DNA of 64,000 bases from Pleomorphomonas sp. T1.2MG-36 (lineage in GTDB: Bacteria > Pseudomonadota > Alphaproteobacteria > Rhizobiales > Pleomorphomonadaceae). The notes beneath the pieces were generated by a model. It worked only from the letters and a program-made list of their open reading frames with translations. It did not search any database and was not told the DNA's origin. This document shows, piece after piece, positions 35,545 through 44,367 of the stretch. Numbering within the stretch: position 1 is the stretch's first letter; the number at the start of each line of letters is the position of its first letter. Both the position numbers and the translations under genes were made by a program. The DNA lies in the NCBI RefSeq assembly GCF_950100655.1, contig NZ_CATNLY010000023.1, positions 620,001-684,000 of the forward strand. Reading direction: 5' to 3'.

Positions 35545-35674
35545 GTTCACCCAACCCCTTTCGTCTTTCAAGGATCGGCGAAATCTGCCTCTTGAAGACG
35601 CAGCACCAAAGCACGCCCGCAAATCACGGTCACCTGCGACTTTTGGGGCTGTCGGAGATCGGCGCGCGGACGCG

Positions 35675-36544
35675 TCAGGCGAAGACGATGGTTTTCTTGC
35701 CGTGCATCAGCACGCGCGCCTCAAGATGCAACTTCACCGCGCGAGCGAGCACGCGGGACTCGTTGTCACGACCGACGGCGACGAGATCCTCGGCGGACAG
35801 GGCGTGGGTGACGCGCGAGGTTTCCTGCTCGATGATCGGACCTTCGTCGAGGTCGGGCGTCACATAGTGGGCAGTGGCGCCGATCAGCTTCACCCCGCGC
35901 TCATGGGCCTGGTGATACGGCCGGGCTCCCTTGAAGGACGGCAGGAAGGAGTGATGGATGTTGATGATCTTGCCGAACAACGACGACGACAGCTTGTCCG
36001 ACAACACCTGCATGTAGCGGGCGAGCACGACCAGTTCGGCGCCGGTTTCCTCAACCAGGGCCACGACCTTGGCCTCCTGCTCGTCCTTGTTCGACTTGTC
36101 CCTGTCGACCGGCCAGCAGTAGTAGGGAATGCCCTGGGCCTCGGCAAAGGCTCGGCTGTCCTCGTGGTTGGAGACGATGGCGGCCACCTCGGCCTTCAGC
36201 CAGCCGACGCGGATCTGATACATGAGGTGCTGAAGGCAGTGATCGAACTTCGACACCATGATGATGATCTTCGGCATGCGGGCGGCATCGACGAGGTCGA
36301 CGGTCATACCGAAGGTCTCGATGGTGTCGGACAGCGCTGCGCGGATCGTGTCGGCACTGAGGGCCGACGGCGTCTCGAAGGCGATGCGCATGAAGAAGCG
36401 GTTGGTGATCCGATCCCAGAACTGGGCACTTTCGGCGATGTTGCCACCGAGACCGGCGAGGATGGTGGTGACCGAGGCGACGATGCGCGGACGATCGGCG
36501 CAGGAGAGCGTGAGAATGTGGGTGCGCTTGTGGGCGTCGGCCAT
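35675..36544 (-). CDS. purU: Formyltetrahydrofolate deformylase
   Basis: PurU hydrolyses 10-formyl-THF to formate and THF, balancing one-carbon pools. The 289-residue protein has an N-terminal ACT domain (about 8-85; LTLSCADRPRIVASVTTILA) and a formyltransferase-type catalytic domain. The catalytic part contains MVSKFDHCLQHLMYQIRVG, INIHHSFLPSFKGARPYHQA and IGATAHYVTPDLDEGPIIEQ; the His/Asp pair of the hydrolase is in the last two. Length and motifs are standard. It stands alone between the secreted-protein gene and modC. Formate from this reaction and release of formyl-THF also touch purine synthesis. Confidence 0.95.
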   Translation of the reverse strand: MADAHKRTHILTLSCADRPRIVASVTTILAGLGGNIAESAQFWDRITNRFFMRIAFETPSALSADTIRAALSDTIETFGMTVDLVDAARMPKIIIMVSKFDHCLQHLMYQIRVGWLKAEVAAIVSNHEDSRAFAEAQGIPYYCWPVDRDKSNKDEQEAKVVALVEETGAELVVLARYMQVLSDKLSSSLFGKIINIHHSFLPSFKGARPYHQAHERGVKLIGATAHYVTPDLDEGPIIEQETSRVTHALSAEDLVAVGRDNESRVLARAVKLHLEARVLMHGKKTIVFA

Positions 36545-36647
36545 GGTCGGTGAACCTCGTCGCGATTTGATCGATGCTAGTTAGCTTGGCATGCCCCGAG
36601 AAGAAAGAGGCTAAAGCATTCAGATATGGCCAACCGCCGCCGGACGT

Positions 36648-37712
36648 TCACAAAGGACGTTCGTCAAGGGCCACCGACTTCACCAGCGCGAACACCGAAC
36701 GGCCCGGTTTGAGGTCCAGTTCGGCCACCGCCGCCCGTGTGACCGAGGCGGCGAGCCGGGAGCCGCCCTGAAGCGCCACGTCGACAGTGACGCTCGGACC
36801 GGAGCCGTCCGGCACGTCGGCTACGGTGCCGGCCAGCACGGTTCGGATGGTGACGCCTTCGGGGCGGTGGATGGCGAGCGCCACGTCGGTTGCGTGGACC
36901 AGCACGCGCACCGTCCGGTCTTGCGGCCGCACGAGGCCGTTCAGCCATACGGTTCCTGCAGGCATCTCAACCGGTGTCAGTTGGAAAGCCTCGTTCGGCG
37001 AGCCGAGCCGTCCCTCGATCACCGACATGATCTCGAAGCGATCGGCCGCGAGGCGGAACACGTCGGCAGGCGGCCCCTCGCGCACGACCTTGCCCGCCTC
37101 CAGCACCACGACCTTGCCGGCAAGCCGCGCGACCTCCTCAACGGCATGGCTGACGTAGACGATGGGGATGCCGAACTCGTCGCGCAGGGCCTCGATCAGC
37201 GGCAGAATTTCCAGGCGACGCGGTGCGTCGAGCGAAGCAAGCGGTTCGTCCATCAGCAGCAGGCGTGGCGAGGCAAGCAGCGCCCGTCCCAGGGCAACGC
37301 GCTGCTGTTCGCCGCCGCTCAGCGTCGCTGGATGCCGATCGAGCAGGTGACCGATGCCGAGCGTCTCGATCACCGGTCCTTCGGCGATCCGTCGCTGGTC
37401 CAGAGGCGTAAACAGCCGTCCATAGCGAAGATTGCGCCGGACGGAGAGGTGCGGAAACAGCCGCGCCTCCTGAAACACCACGCCGATACGGCGGCGATGG
37501 GGCGGCACGTGGCATCCCTGTCCATCGGCCAGGACCGCTCCGTCGACGAGGATTCTGCCGGAGCGAAGCCGCGTCAGGCCGGCAACGATCTTGATCACCG
37601 ACGACTTGCCGGAGCCGGAAGGGCCAAACAGCGCGGTGACGCCATCGCCGCCGGAGAAGTCGACATCGAGTTGAAAGTCGCCGAGGCGCTGGTGGATCTC
37701 GACATCGATCAC
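36648..37712 (-). CDS. modC: Molybdate ABC transporter ATP-binding protein
   Basis: The 354-residue ATPase has Walker A FGPSGSGKSSVI, Q-loop VVFQEARLFPHLSVRRNLRYG, signature LSGGEQQRVALGRALLA, Walker B LLLMDEPLASLDA and switch VSHAVEE. Its C-terminal part (about 285-354) is a Mop/TOBE molybdate-binding domain (GTVADVPDGSGPSVTVDVAL), which distinguishes ModC from other ABC ATPases. The GTG start at 37712 shares GTGA with the stop of modB and is preceded by the AGGAG of that overlap region. It is the third gene of modABC. Confidence 0.94.
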   Translation of the reverse strand: MIDVEIHQRLGDFQLDVDFSGGDGVTALFGPSGSGKSSVIKIVAGLTRLRSGRILVDGAVLADGQGCHVPPHRRRIGVVFQEARLFPHLSVRRNLRYGRLFTPLDQRRIAEGPVIETLGIGHLLDRHPATLSGGEQQRVALGRALLASPRLLLMDEPLASLDAPRRLEILPLIEALRDEFGIPIVYVSHAVEEVARLAGKVVVLEAGKVVREGPPADVFRLAADRFEIMSVIEGRLGSPNEAFQLTPVEMPAGTVWLNGLVRPQDRTVRVLVHATDVALAIHRPEGVTIRTVLAGTVADVPDGSGPSVTVDVALQGGSRLAASVTRAAVAELDLKPGRSVFALVKSVALDERPL

Positions 37713-38398
37713 GAGGAGGTTCTCCTGAACCAGCGCGCGATGACCTCCGAGGCCACGAGAGCGGCGAGGCCGATCGAGGCGGCGATCACCGAGAGGAGGA
37801 GCGCCTCGCCGTCGCCTTCCGGGCTCTGGCTTGCCGTGTAGATGGCCGATGCGATGGTACGCGTCTCGCCGGGAATGTTGGAGACGAAGGTGATGGTGGC
37901 GCCGAACTCGCCGAGCGCCTTGGCAAAACCCAAGGTCGCCCCGACCAGAATACCGGGCAGTGACAGAGGCAGCGTCACCAGGAAGAACGTGGCAACCGGA
38001 CCGGCGCCCAGCGCGCCGGAGGCCTGTTCGAGACGGACGTCGACCGTTTCGATGGACAGCCGGATGGCGCGAACGATGATGGGCAAGGCCATGATGACGG
38101 CGGCAACGACGGCACCCGTCCAGCGAAACGCAAAGACGATGCCGAAATGCTGGTCGAGGAAGGCGCCGATCGGCCCCTTGCGGCCCAAGAGCAGCAGCAG
38201 CACATAGCCGGTCACCACCGGTGGCAGCACCAAAGGCAGATGAATGAGCCCGTCGAACAGCGCCTTGCCGGGAAAGCGCCCACGGGCAAGGATCAAGGCC
38301 AGCACGATGGATACGGGAACGCCCCACAACGTCGCCATGGCAGCGACCTTGAAGCTCAGGGCAATGGCAGTCCAGGCGTCTGGGGAGAGATCCGGCAT
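37709..38398 (-). CDS. modB: Molybdate ABC transporter permease
   Basis: The roughly 229-residue inner-membrane protein has five to six hydrophobic segments and ModB motifs LPLVLPPVVTGYVLLLLLGR and ASGALGAGPVATFFLVTLPL. It also has GATLGFAKALGEFGATITFV and NIPGETRTIASAIY. ATG 38398 begins MPDLSPDAWTAIALSFKVA, as usual for the family; a GTG at 38422 would add eight residues. It follows modA by about 100 bases containing a strong hairpin and overlaps modC by four. Confidence 0.95.
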   Translation of the reverse strand: MPDLSPDAWTAIALSFKVAAMATLWGVPVSIVLALILARGRFPGKALFDGLIHLPLVLPPVVTGYVLLLLLGRKGPIGAFLDQHFGIVFAFRWTGAVVAAVIMALPIIVRAIRLSIETVDVRLEQASGALGAGPVATFFLVTLPLSLPGILVGATLGFAKALGEFGATITFVSNIPGETRTIASAIYTASQSPEGDGEALLLSVIAASIGLAALVASEVIARWFRRTSS

Positions 38399-38474
38399 CG
38401 GCTTACAGTGTTCGATCGGCACCGGGTCGGCAAGTGGTCATCCGGGAGAATGGTTCCCGCCGCGGGCGGTCGAC

Positions 38475-38495
38475 GGGGCGGCGCATGGCCGCCCC
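38475..38495 (-). other. Intercistronic stem-loop between modA and modB
   Basis: GGGGCGGC (38475-38482) and GCCGCCCC (38488-38495) form a perfect 8-bp GC stem with a 5-base loop and no T-tract. It sits just past the modA stop. It probably protects modA mRNA or partly reduces readthrough, keeping ModA above ModBC. Confidence 0.55.
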
Positions 38496-38502
38496 GAGCC
38501 GA

Positions 38503-39267
38503 TCACTTGGCGGGCTTGACGAAACCGGCGGCCGTGAACACGGAATCCGCTTCCGGCCCCTTGAGATAGGCGACGAAATCGCTGGCGGCCGGGCCGGCAC
38601 CCTTGGTCAGACCGATCGGATAGACGATGGGCTTGTGGCTCGTTTCGGGGAAGGTGGCGACGACGGCGACACCCGACTCGGCGGCGGCGTCGGTTCCGTA
38701 CACGATGCCGAGCTTGGCCTCGCCACGGGCGACCATCTGCAAGGCGACGCGGACGTTTTCGGCCGGAGCAAATCGCGGCGACACCGCGTCATAGAGACCG
38801 AGCGACTTCAGCGCCTCCTCGGCATAGGCCCCGGCGGGAACGCTCTTGGCTTCGCCGACCGCGAGGCGCTCCTCACCGAGAACGGCCGGTAGTGCCGCCT
38901 TGTCGGCAAAGTCGACGGCGACCTTGTCGTCTTTCGCGGCCACCAGCACCAGGGAGTTGCCAAGAAGATTGAAGCTGCTGCCCTCCTTCATCAGGCCTTT
39001 CTCGTTGGCATAGGCCATCCACTTGAGATCGGCGGAAATGAAGATATCGGCAGGCGCACCGGCCTCGATCTGCTTGGCCAGCGCACCGGAGGCGGCGGGC
39101 GTGATCAGCACCTCGACATCCTTGCCGGCATTGTAGGTGTCGGCGATCTTCTGAAGCGACGGCGCCACGGAAGCAGCGGCGAAAATCCGGACCTGATCGG
39201 CGGCGGAGGCAGCCGAAGTCAAGAGGCCGAGCGCAAGCGCGGCGACGAGGGCGAGCGACTTTTTCAT
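38503..39267 (-). CDS. modA: Molybdate-binding periplasmic protein
   Basis: The 254-residue protein has a signal peptide MKKSLALVAALALGLLTSAA cleaved near ASAAD. The mature chain shows the ModA pattern VRIFAAASVAPSLQKIADTY, ITPAASGALAKQIEAGAPAD, IFISADLKWMAYANEKGLM and GAYAEEALKSLGLYDAVSPR. The tail reads SDFVAYLKGPEADSVFTAAG. It captures molybdate or tungstate for ModBC. The start at 39267 is set by the signal peptide. A ModE-like operator lies 22 bases upstream. In this window molybdate serves the XdhD-like hydroxylase and MogA. Confidence 0.95.
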   Translation of the reverse strand: MKKSLALVAALALGLLTSAASAADQVRIFAAASVAPSLQKIADTYNAGKDVEVLITPAASGALAKQIEAGAPADIFISADLKWMAYANEKGLMKEGSSFNLLGNSLVLVAAKDDKVAVDFADKAALPAVLGEERLAVGEAKSVPAGAYAEEALKSLGLYDAVSPRFAPAENVRVALQMVARGEAKLGIVYGTDAAAESGVAVVATFPETSHKPIVYPIGLTKGAGPAASDFVAYLKGPEADSVFTAAGFVKPAK

Positions 39268-39288
39268 GGAATTGGGTTCCCGACTTGG

Positions 39289-39312
39289 CGTTATATACTG
39301 CACGCTATAACG
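39289..39312. promoter_or_regulatory. ModE-like operator upstream of modA
   Basis: CGTTATA-N10-TATAACG is a perfect 7-base inverted repeat spanning 24 bases. It lies immediately upstream of modA and resembles the E. coli modA ModE site in arms, length and position. ModE with molybdate bound would repress the operon. No modE gene is in the window, so the regulator must be encoded elsewhere. Confidence 0.7.
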
Positions 39313-39350
39313 ATCCTCAGGGGAGCGCAAGCGGCGGGAAACCATGGCTC

Positions 39351-40367
39351 TCAGATCAGGCCGTTGGCCGACAGTTCTTCCTTGACGTAGGCATAGAAGA
39401 TTGGCGCAGCGATCAGGCCGGGCACGCCGAAGGTCGCTTCCATGGCCAGCATTACCGTCAGCATTTCCCAGGCGCGGGAGTTGATCTGGGTGCCGATGAT
39501 GCGGGCGTTGACGAAATACTCGAGCTTGTGAATGGCGATCAGGAATATCAGCGCGGCAATCGCCGCCGGCGCCGACACGCCGAGACTGACAATGAAGATG
39601 ACCGTGTTCGAGATGATGTTGCCGATCACCGGCAGCAGACCGACGATGAAGGTGACCGCCACCATAGTCTTCAGGAACGGCAGTTGAACGCCGATCAACG
39701 GATCGAGGCCGTAGAGAAAGAGAGCGGTCAACGTCGTGTTGAGCAACGAAATGCGGAACTGGGCGAAAACGACGCGACGGAAGGAGAGCGTGAGACGACG
39801 AACGCGGCCGATCAGCTCGATGGCGAGCGGGCCGTGCGGCTTCTCCGGCGGTCTGCGAAACAGCACCAGAGAGCCGATGATGATACCGAACAGAATGTAG
39901 ACCAGGATGCGGCCGACGTCCTGGCCGAAGCGCTGCAGTTCCCAGGCGTTGTCCTGAAGGAACTTCACCGCCTGCCGCCGGAGTTCGTCGGTGTTGACGG
40001 GCAGATAGTCGCCAATCCACGGCGGAAGATAGGTGCGGCCGGTTTCCAGCACCTGCGCCATCTTGTGAATGAGGGCGAACAGCCCCTCCGAACCGTTGGT
40101 GAACAGCGATCCGGCCGCGATGACGGCGGCGGCAATGCCGAGCGAGATCGCGGCAACGATGACGATGAGGGCCACCGCCTTGCCCATTTGCTGGGTCCAG
40201 CCGGTGCGGTTGCGGAGCCATGGAGCGGCGCTGATCGCCGTCTCGTGCACGAGCAGCCCAGCCAGGAGGCCGGCGAGCAGGCCCATCTCAAGACAGAGGA
40301 GAAGGGCGATGCCAACGATCAGATAGGAGGCGATCTTCACCCAATTGCACGAAGCCAGCTTGTCCAT
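39351..40367 (-). CDS. AI-2E family transporter (TqsA/PerM type membrane protein)
   Basis: The 338-residue protein has about seven to eight hydrophobic segments, with the long periplasmic/amphipathic middle region typical of the family (IGDYLPVNTDELRRQAVKFL). C-terminal helices include VAVTFIVGLLPVIGNIISNT and IHKLEYFVNARIIGTQINSR, the latter a conserved family segment. The substrate is not predictable: members export autoinducer-2 or act as Na+/H+ antiporters. It diverges from the GH1 gene and is upstream of modA on the same strand, beyond the ModE site. Confidence 0.88.
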   Translation of the reverse strand: MDKLASCNWVKIASYLIVGIALLLCLEMGLLAGLLAGLLVHETAISAAPWLRNRTGWTQQMGKAVALIVIVAAISLGIAAAVIAAGSLFTNGSEGLFALIHKMAQVLETGRTYLPPWIGDYLPVNTDELRRQAVKFLQDNAWELQRFGQDVGRILVYILFGIIIGSLVLFRRPPEKPHGPLAIELIGRVRRLTLSFRRVVFAQFRISLLNTTLTALFLYGLDPLIGVQLPFLKTMVAVTFIVGLLPVIGNIISNTVIFIVSLGVSAPAAIAALIFLIAIHKLEYFVNARIIGTQINSRAWEMLTVMLAMEATFGVPGLIAAPIFYAYVKEELSANGLI

Positions 40368-40496
40368 CGCCCGTGATCATCTCCATCAGTGATGCCCCAA
40401 TACAGCCCATTCCGGATGAACGCAAAAAGAAACGACGGGGGCTTCCGGGGTGAACCGATTCATGGCAATTCGTTGTGTTCGACGAGGAGGAACCCG

Positions 40497-41855
40497 ATGT
40501 CCAGCGCTGCGCTTTCGAAACGTTTTCCCCGCGACTTTGTGTTCGGCTATGCCACCGCCGCCTATCAGATAGAGGGCGCCCATGATGAAGACGGGCGCAA
40601 GCCCAGCATCTGGGACGCTTTTTCCCGCATTCCGGGCCGCGTCAGGAACGGCGACACCGGCGACGTCGCCTGCGATCATTACCACCGCATGCCGGATGAC
40701 GTGCGCCTGCTGAGGTCGCTTTCGGCGGATGCCTATCGTTTCTCGATCGCCTGGCCGAGGGTCATTCCCGACGGTCGCGGCCCGGTCAATGAAAAGGGCA
40801 TCGACTTCTACGACCGGCTGGTCGACGAGTTGCTGAAGGCGGAGATAAAGCCCTACGCAACCCTCTATCATTGGGATTTGCCGATCGAGCAGCACGGCCG
40901 CGGCGGCTGGTGTGCCCGCGACACCGCCTATGCCTTTGCCGAATATACCGACGTGGTCATGGCCCGCCTCGGCGACCGCCTCTCGGGCATCATGACGCTC
41001 AACGAGCCCTGGTGCTCCGGCCATCTGTCCTACCTGATCGGCGAGCATGCCCCCGGGGAGCGCAATCTGACGGCGGCGCTCGCGTCGATCCACACGCTGA
41101 ACCTCGCCCATGGGCTCGCCATGCAGGCGATCAAGGCGCGCCGATCCGATCTTCCGGCCGGCATCGTCTACAACGCCAAGGCTCTCTACCCAGCCAGCAA
41201 CCGCCCCGAGGACATCGCCGCCACAGAGCGCTATCGCGCCTTCCACGACGGCGTGTTCCTGGATCCGGTGATGCTCGGCCACTATCCCGCCGACGTCCTT
41301 GAGGCGTTCGGCCCGATCATGCCGACGATCGAGCCCGACGATCTCAAGATCATCTCGACGCCCATCGATTTCCTCGGGCTCAATTTTTATGCTCCCGAGC
41401 GGATCGCCGTCGATCCCGCCTTGCCCTTCCCGCGTGCCCGCTCCGTCCAGGCGGAGAACGTGCCGCGCACCGCGATGGGATGGGAGATCCATGCACCGGC
41501 CCTCGATCGGCTGCTCACCGACCTCGACGCCCGTTACACACTGCCGCCGATCTACATCGCGGAAAACGGATGCGCCCAGTATGACGAGCTCATCGACGGC
41601 AAGTGCGACGATCCCGGTCGCATCGACTATCTCGAAAAGCATCTGACGGTCCTCGCCGACGCCCGCGACAAGGGGATCCGCGTCGATGGTTATTTCGTCT
41701 GGTCGCTGATGGACAATTACGAATGGTCGCACGGCTATGCGAAGCGCTTCGGCGTCGTCTACGTCGATTACGAGACGCAGGTGCGGACGCCCAAGTCCTC
41801 GGCCCTCTGGTATCGCGACCTCATCGCCGGCCGGGCCCAGGCCGCGTCCGTGTGA
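40497..41855 (+). CDS. GH1 family beta-glucosidase
   Basis: The 452-residue cytoplasmic enzyme shows the GH1 acid/base E170 in MTLNEPWCSG and nucleophile E356 in IYIAENGCA. It also has FVFGYATAAYQIEGA at the N-terminus, DVACDHYHR, YRFSIAWPRVIPDGRG and the C-terminal VWSLMDNYEWSHGYAKRFG. It hydrolyses beta-glucosides such as cellobiose. The ATG at 40497 has AGGAGG seven bases upstream, so the longer frame from 40389 is rejected. No transporter is adjacent. Confidence 0.95.
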   Translation: MSSAALSKRFPRDFVFGYATAAYQIEGAHDEDGRKPSIWDAFSRIPGRVRNGDTGDVACDHYHRMPDDVRLLRSLSADAYRFSIAWPRVIPDGRGPVNEKGIDFYDRLVDELLKAEIKPYATLYHWDLPIEQHGRGGWCARDTAYAFAEYTDVVMARLGDRLSGIMTLNEPWCSGHLSYLIGEHAPGERNLTAALASIHTLNLAHGLAMQAIKARRSDLPAGIVYNAKALYPASNRPEDIAATERYRAFHDGVFLDPVMLGHYPADVLEAFGPIMPTIEPDDLKIISTPIDFLGLNFYAPERIAVDPALPFPRARSVQAENVPRTAMGWEIHAPALDRLLTDLDARYTLPPIYIAENGCAQYDELIDGKCDDPGRIDYLEKHLTVLADARDKGIRVDGYFVWSLMDNYEWSHGYAKRFGVVYVDYETQVRTPKSSALWYRDLIAGRAQAASV

Positions 41856-41860
41856 TCATC

Positions 41861-41896
41861 GAAAACAAAAAGCCCCGGGAGCTAGCGCTCCCGGGG
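41861..41896 (-). terminator. Rho-independent terminator of the minus-strand small gene
   Basis: CCCCGGGAGC (41873-41882) and GCTCCCGGGG (41887-41896) form a perfect 10-bp stem around TAGC. Read on the minus strand it is followed by CTTTTTGTTTTC. It sits 110 bases beyond the small gene at 42007-42279 and 17 bases past the GH1 stop, so it may end transcripts from both sides. Confidence 0.8.
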
Positions 41897-42006
41897 AAGT
41901 TTATCGGCGCGCCTGGAAGGGTAACGGCCGAGAAGGACAACCAAGGAAAAGAAAAACGTTACTCAAAGGACTTAAGAAGAGCTTCAAGAAAAGGTCTGGA
42001 CTAGGA

Positions 42007-42279
42007 TCACGTGCTGAAAGCCTCGATCGTCGGGCGCCCCGTCAGACCAAGTCCGTCGCGAAAAAACGAATACTGGCGGCGGCCGCGTTGCGTCGACTTT
42101 CCCGCCCCATGGCGGGCAAGACGCCGTACCGCGCGCTCGGCGGCAAAACCATTGTCGAAGACCGCTCCCTCGAGAGAGCGAAAGCGCGGATCCACCGCGT
42201 GAAATTCATAGACGCCACCGGCGCCAACCAACACACCGGCCGCTTCGCCGGCCAGTTCGACAATATATCCGCTATCCAT
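42007..42279 (-). CDS. Hypothetical protein, 90 residues
   Basis: The protein begins MDSGYIVELAGEAAGVLVGA and continues GGVYEFHAVDPRFRSLEGAV, then a basic C-terminal half (AERAVRRLARHGAGKSTQRG). GGAGG with suitable spacing before ATG 42279, a leader hairpin and a strong terminator make it a credible gene. I do not recognise the family. The first half resembles short DUF-type proteins of alphaproteobacteria. Confidence 0.6.
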   Translation of the reverse strand: MDSGYIVELAGEAAGVLVGAGGVYEFHAVDPRFRSLEGAVFDNGFAAERAVRRLARHGAGKSTQRGRRQYSFFRDGLGLTGRPTIEAFST

Positions 42280-42711
42280 TTCCTGCCTCCAGGGCCGGCG
42301 TGCACCGGCCACCCATCAAACCCGTTCGAAAGCGTTTGGTTTCAGCCACGTTCGAAAAAATCGACGACAGCATCGTCCGGCGGCATGGTTAGGGATCGTC
42401 GGGTGAGCAAAGGTCATGGTCGCCTCCTGGAAAGGCACCACCATGCCGGGGGCATGGCGCTTTAGCGATTGATCCGGCGGTCGCAAGCTACTGGTCAAAT
42501 CCCGCCGCATCCGTGTCCGGATGCCCCATCATTTGGCACCGGAAGCGGCTGTTCTTCGAGGAACCGCCGTCCAAAGATTCCCGGAAATGGAGATAAATCG
42601 TCCCAACGGCAGCTTGGGCGGGCAATGATTCAAATTCGCGGCATCGCGGCAAGGCGAGTTTAGCTTATGTCGCCGACAATGCAGCTCTTCGAGAGCCCGG
42701 AGCCGCCCCCG
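42280..42711. other. Intergenic region between divergent small genes
   Basis: No gene is supported in these 432 bases. A hairpin GGCCGG-N6-CCGGCC at 42293-42310 lies directly upstream of the GGAGG of the minus-strand gene. Two direct copies of CGTTCGAAA, each with a TTCGAA palindrome, occur at 42323-42331 and 42349-42357, 26 bases apart; they could be a regulator's tandem half-sites for that gene. Confidence 0.45.
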
Positions 42712-43113
42712 ATGTCCATCTCGCCCATCTTGTCGATTTCCACGTCGGGCATGCAGGCCGCCGCGACGCGCCTTGAAGCTTCGGCGCAGAACATCGCCAA
42801 CGTCCAATCTTCGGGTCCATTGCCAAACGCCGCCGGCACCACGTCCGCTTATGCGCCGGTCGCAGTGAAACAGGCCGACGTCAAGGGTGGTGGCGTCTCG
42901 GCCCGCATCGTCAATGCCGCCGATCCCTTTGTGCCGTCCTACGATCCGTCCTCGCCGGACGCCGACACCGAGGGAATGGTGGCTACCCCGAATGTCGACA
43001 TGGCCGGCGAGATGGTCAACGTCATGACGGCCCGCATCAGCTACGAGGCCTCGGCGAAGACGCTGAAAGTGGGCAACGACATGCTGAAGGCGACGCTCGA
43101 CGCCTTCAGCTGA
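42712..43113 (+). CDS. Flagellar basal-body rod (FlgC-like) domain protein
   Basis: The 133-residue protein has an N-terminal rod motif (STSGMQAAATRLEASAQNIA, N) and a C-terminal rod segment (VNVMTARISYEASAKTLKVG, NDMLKATLDAFS). This is the FlgB/FlgC/FlgG rod architecture in FlgC size. ATG 42712 has GGAG nine bases upstream; an ATG at 42667 would add 15 residues. No other flagellar gene is near, so it is an orphan. It may be a minor rod paralogue or a co-opted protein of the same fold. Confidence 0.8.
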   Translation: MSISPILSISTSGMQAAATRLEASAQNIANVQSSGPLPNAAGTTSAYAPVAVKQADVKGGGVSARIVNAADPFVPSYDPSSPDADTEGMVATPNVDMAGEMVNVMTARISYEASAKTLKVGNDMLKATLDAFS

Positions 43114-43122
43114 GCAAGGCGC

Positions 43123-44241
43123 TCAGGCGCGCAGCCGTTTCACCGCCTCGATATGGCGCGCCATGGCCTCCGCTTCCGCCGGCGTGAAGACGGCGGCGAC
43201 GATCTCGGTCGCAAAGCGCTCCCCCTGGCCCAGCGGCGCGTGGGTCACGGGCTGACCGTTGACGCACGCCGCCTCGTCCGGCGACCGCACGGGAAAAGCC
43301 ATGCCGACCGCCTCCTGGTCGCCCGTGCGACAGATCCAGCGGGCAGCGGCTCCCGTGTCCTCGGGTTTGAAGGAGGTGTAGTCGGCCGTCCCATCGGGAT
43401 GAACCTGCATGAAATGCGACCGTCCCTCGTCGTCGGTCAGAGGATCGAAGGCGAACACCACCTCCGGCGCAAAAATCTTGTCCGAGGTCAAGGTGCCGGC
43501 ACGGCCGGGGTCCTTGGCGAGCTCCGCTATCCATTCGACATAGCCCGGGCCGGGCTTGATATGCGGAGGAATTTCCTGACGGACACGCAAACTCTCGGCC
43601 GTCTCGTGGACCGTGCCGAGCAACCGGCCGCCCTCGCGGGCGCGCCAGTTGAGATGGCCGAGATAATGCACCGTGAGCGGCGACGATTTCAGGTTGGTGA
43701 CGGTGATGCCGATGGCGATCCTCGACCGGCCCTCATACAGCTTCAGAAGCGGCACCGCCTCGTAGTTGGTGGCAAAGGCGACCGTATGGTTATAGCGGCC
43801 GGTGACCGCGATATAGCGGCCGTTTGCGTCCTCGCCGATCAGGACGGCGGCATCGCGATAGGGGGCGTTGGGCAGTTCGCCGTGCTGCTCGCGGCGCTCC
43901 ATCGGGCCGGGAGCGCCGATCGCGGTGATGCCGGCGTGCTGGAAATAGCCGCCATAGGTCTCGAAGAATTTCTGCGTCGGGCGCGGCATGTCGAACATCG
44001 ACTTCATGCCGACGTCGCGGCCACCGAGACGAGCCGACCAGACATGCTGCCCCTGGAAGGGCAGCACCACCACCTCGTCGGCTCCGTTCGACAGCCTGAC
44101 GGCATCGACTCCGGAGGCAAATCGGAAAGCCGCCGCCGAGAGAGACCCGGCTCGGAAAAACACCCGCTCGGCTTCCGCGAACGCAACGCCGCGAAGGTCG
44201 ACGGCCGCTGTCGCCCCCTCGCTCAACTTCGACAATGTCAT
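43123..44241 (-). CDS. DUF4432 family protein (aldose-1-epimerase-like fold)
   Basis: The 372-residue protein has the pattern of the DUF4432/galactose-mutarotase-like family: DEVVVLPFQGQHVWSARLGG, KFFETYGGYFQHAGITAIGA, GPMERREQHGELPNAPYRDA, RIAIGITVTNLKSSPLTVHY and GHLNW. The beta-sandwich probably binds a sugar; epimerase or isomerase activity is assumed for the family but not proven. It is downstream of the HerA-like gene on the same strand with 126 bases between, and convergent with the FlgC-like gene. Confidence 0.8.
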   Translation of the reverse strand: MTLSKLSEGATAAVDLRGVAFAEAERVFFRAGSLSAAAFRFASGVDAVRLSNGADEVVVLPFQGQHVWSARLGGRDVGMKSMFDMPRPTQKFFETYGGYFQHAGITAIGAPGPMERREQHGELPNAPYRDAAVLIGEDANGRYIAVTGRYNHTVAFATNYEAVPLLKLYEGRSRIAIGITVTNLKSSPLTVHYLGHLNWRAREGGRLLGTVHETAESLRVRQEIPPHIKPGPGYVEWIAELAKDPGRAGTLTSDKIFAPEVVFAFDPLTDDEGRSHFMQVHPDGTADYTSFKPEDTGAAARWICRTGDQEAVGMAFPVRSPDEAACVNGQPVTHAPLGQGERFATEIVAAVFTPAEAEAMARHIEAVKRLRA

Positions 44242-44367
44242 ACCATCCTCCCAGGCACGGCGACCGGGAGCCCTCCCGAGTCGACGATCGCCGGAGCGGC
44301 AGTCTGTCGCGTTTTATCCGGCGCTCCAAGGGGTGGAGACACAGCAATAGAGCTTAGTGCAATGATA

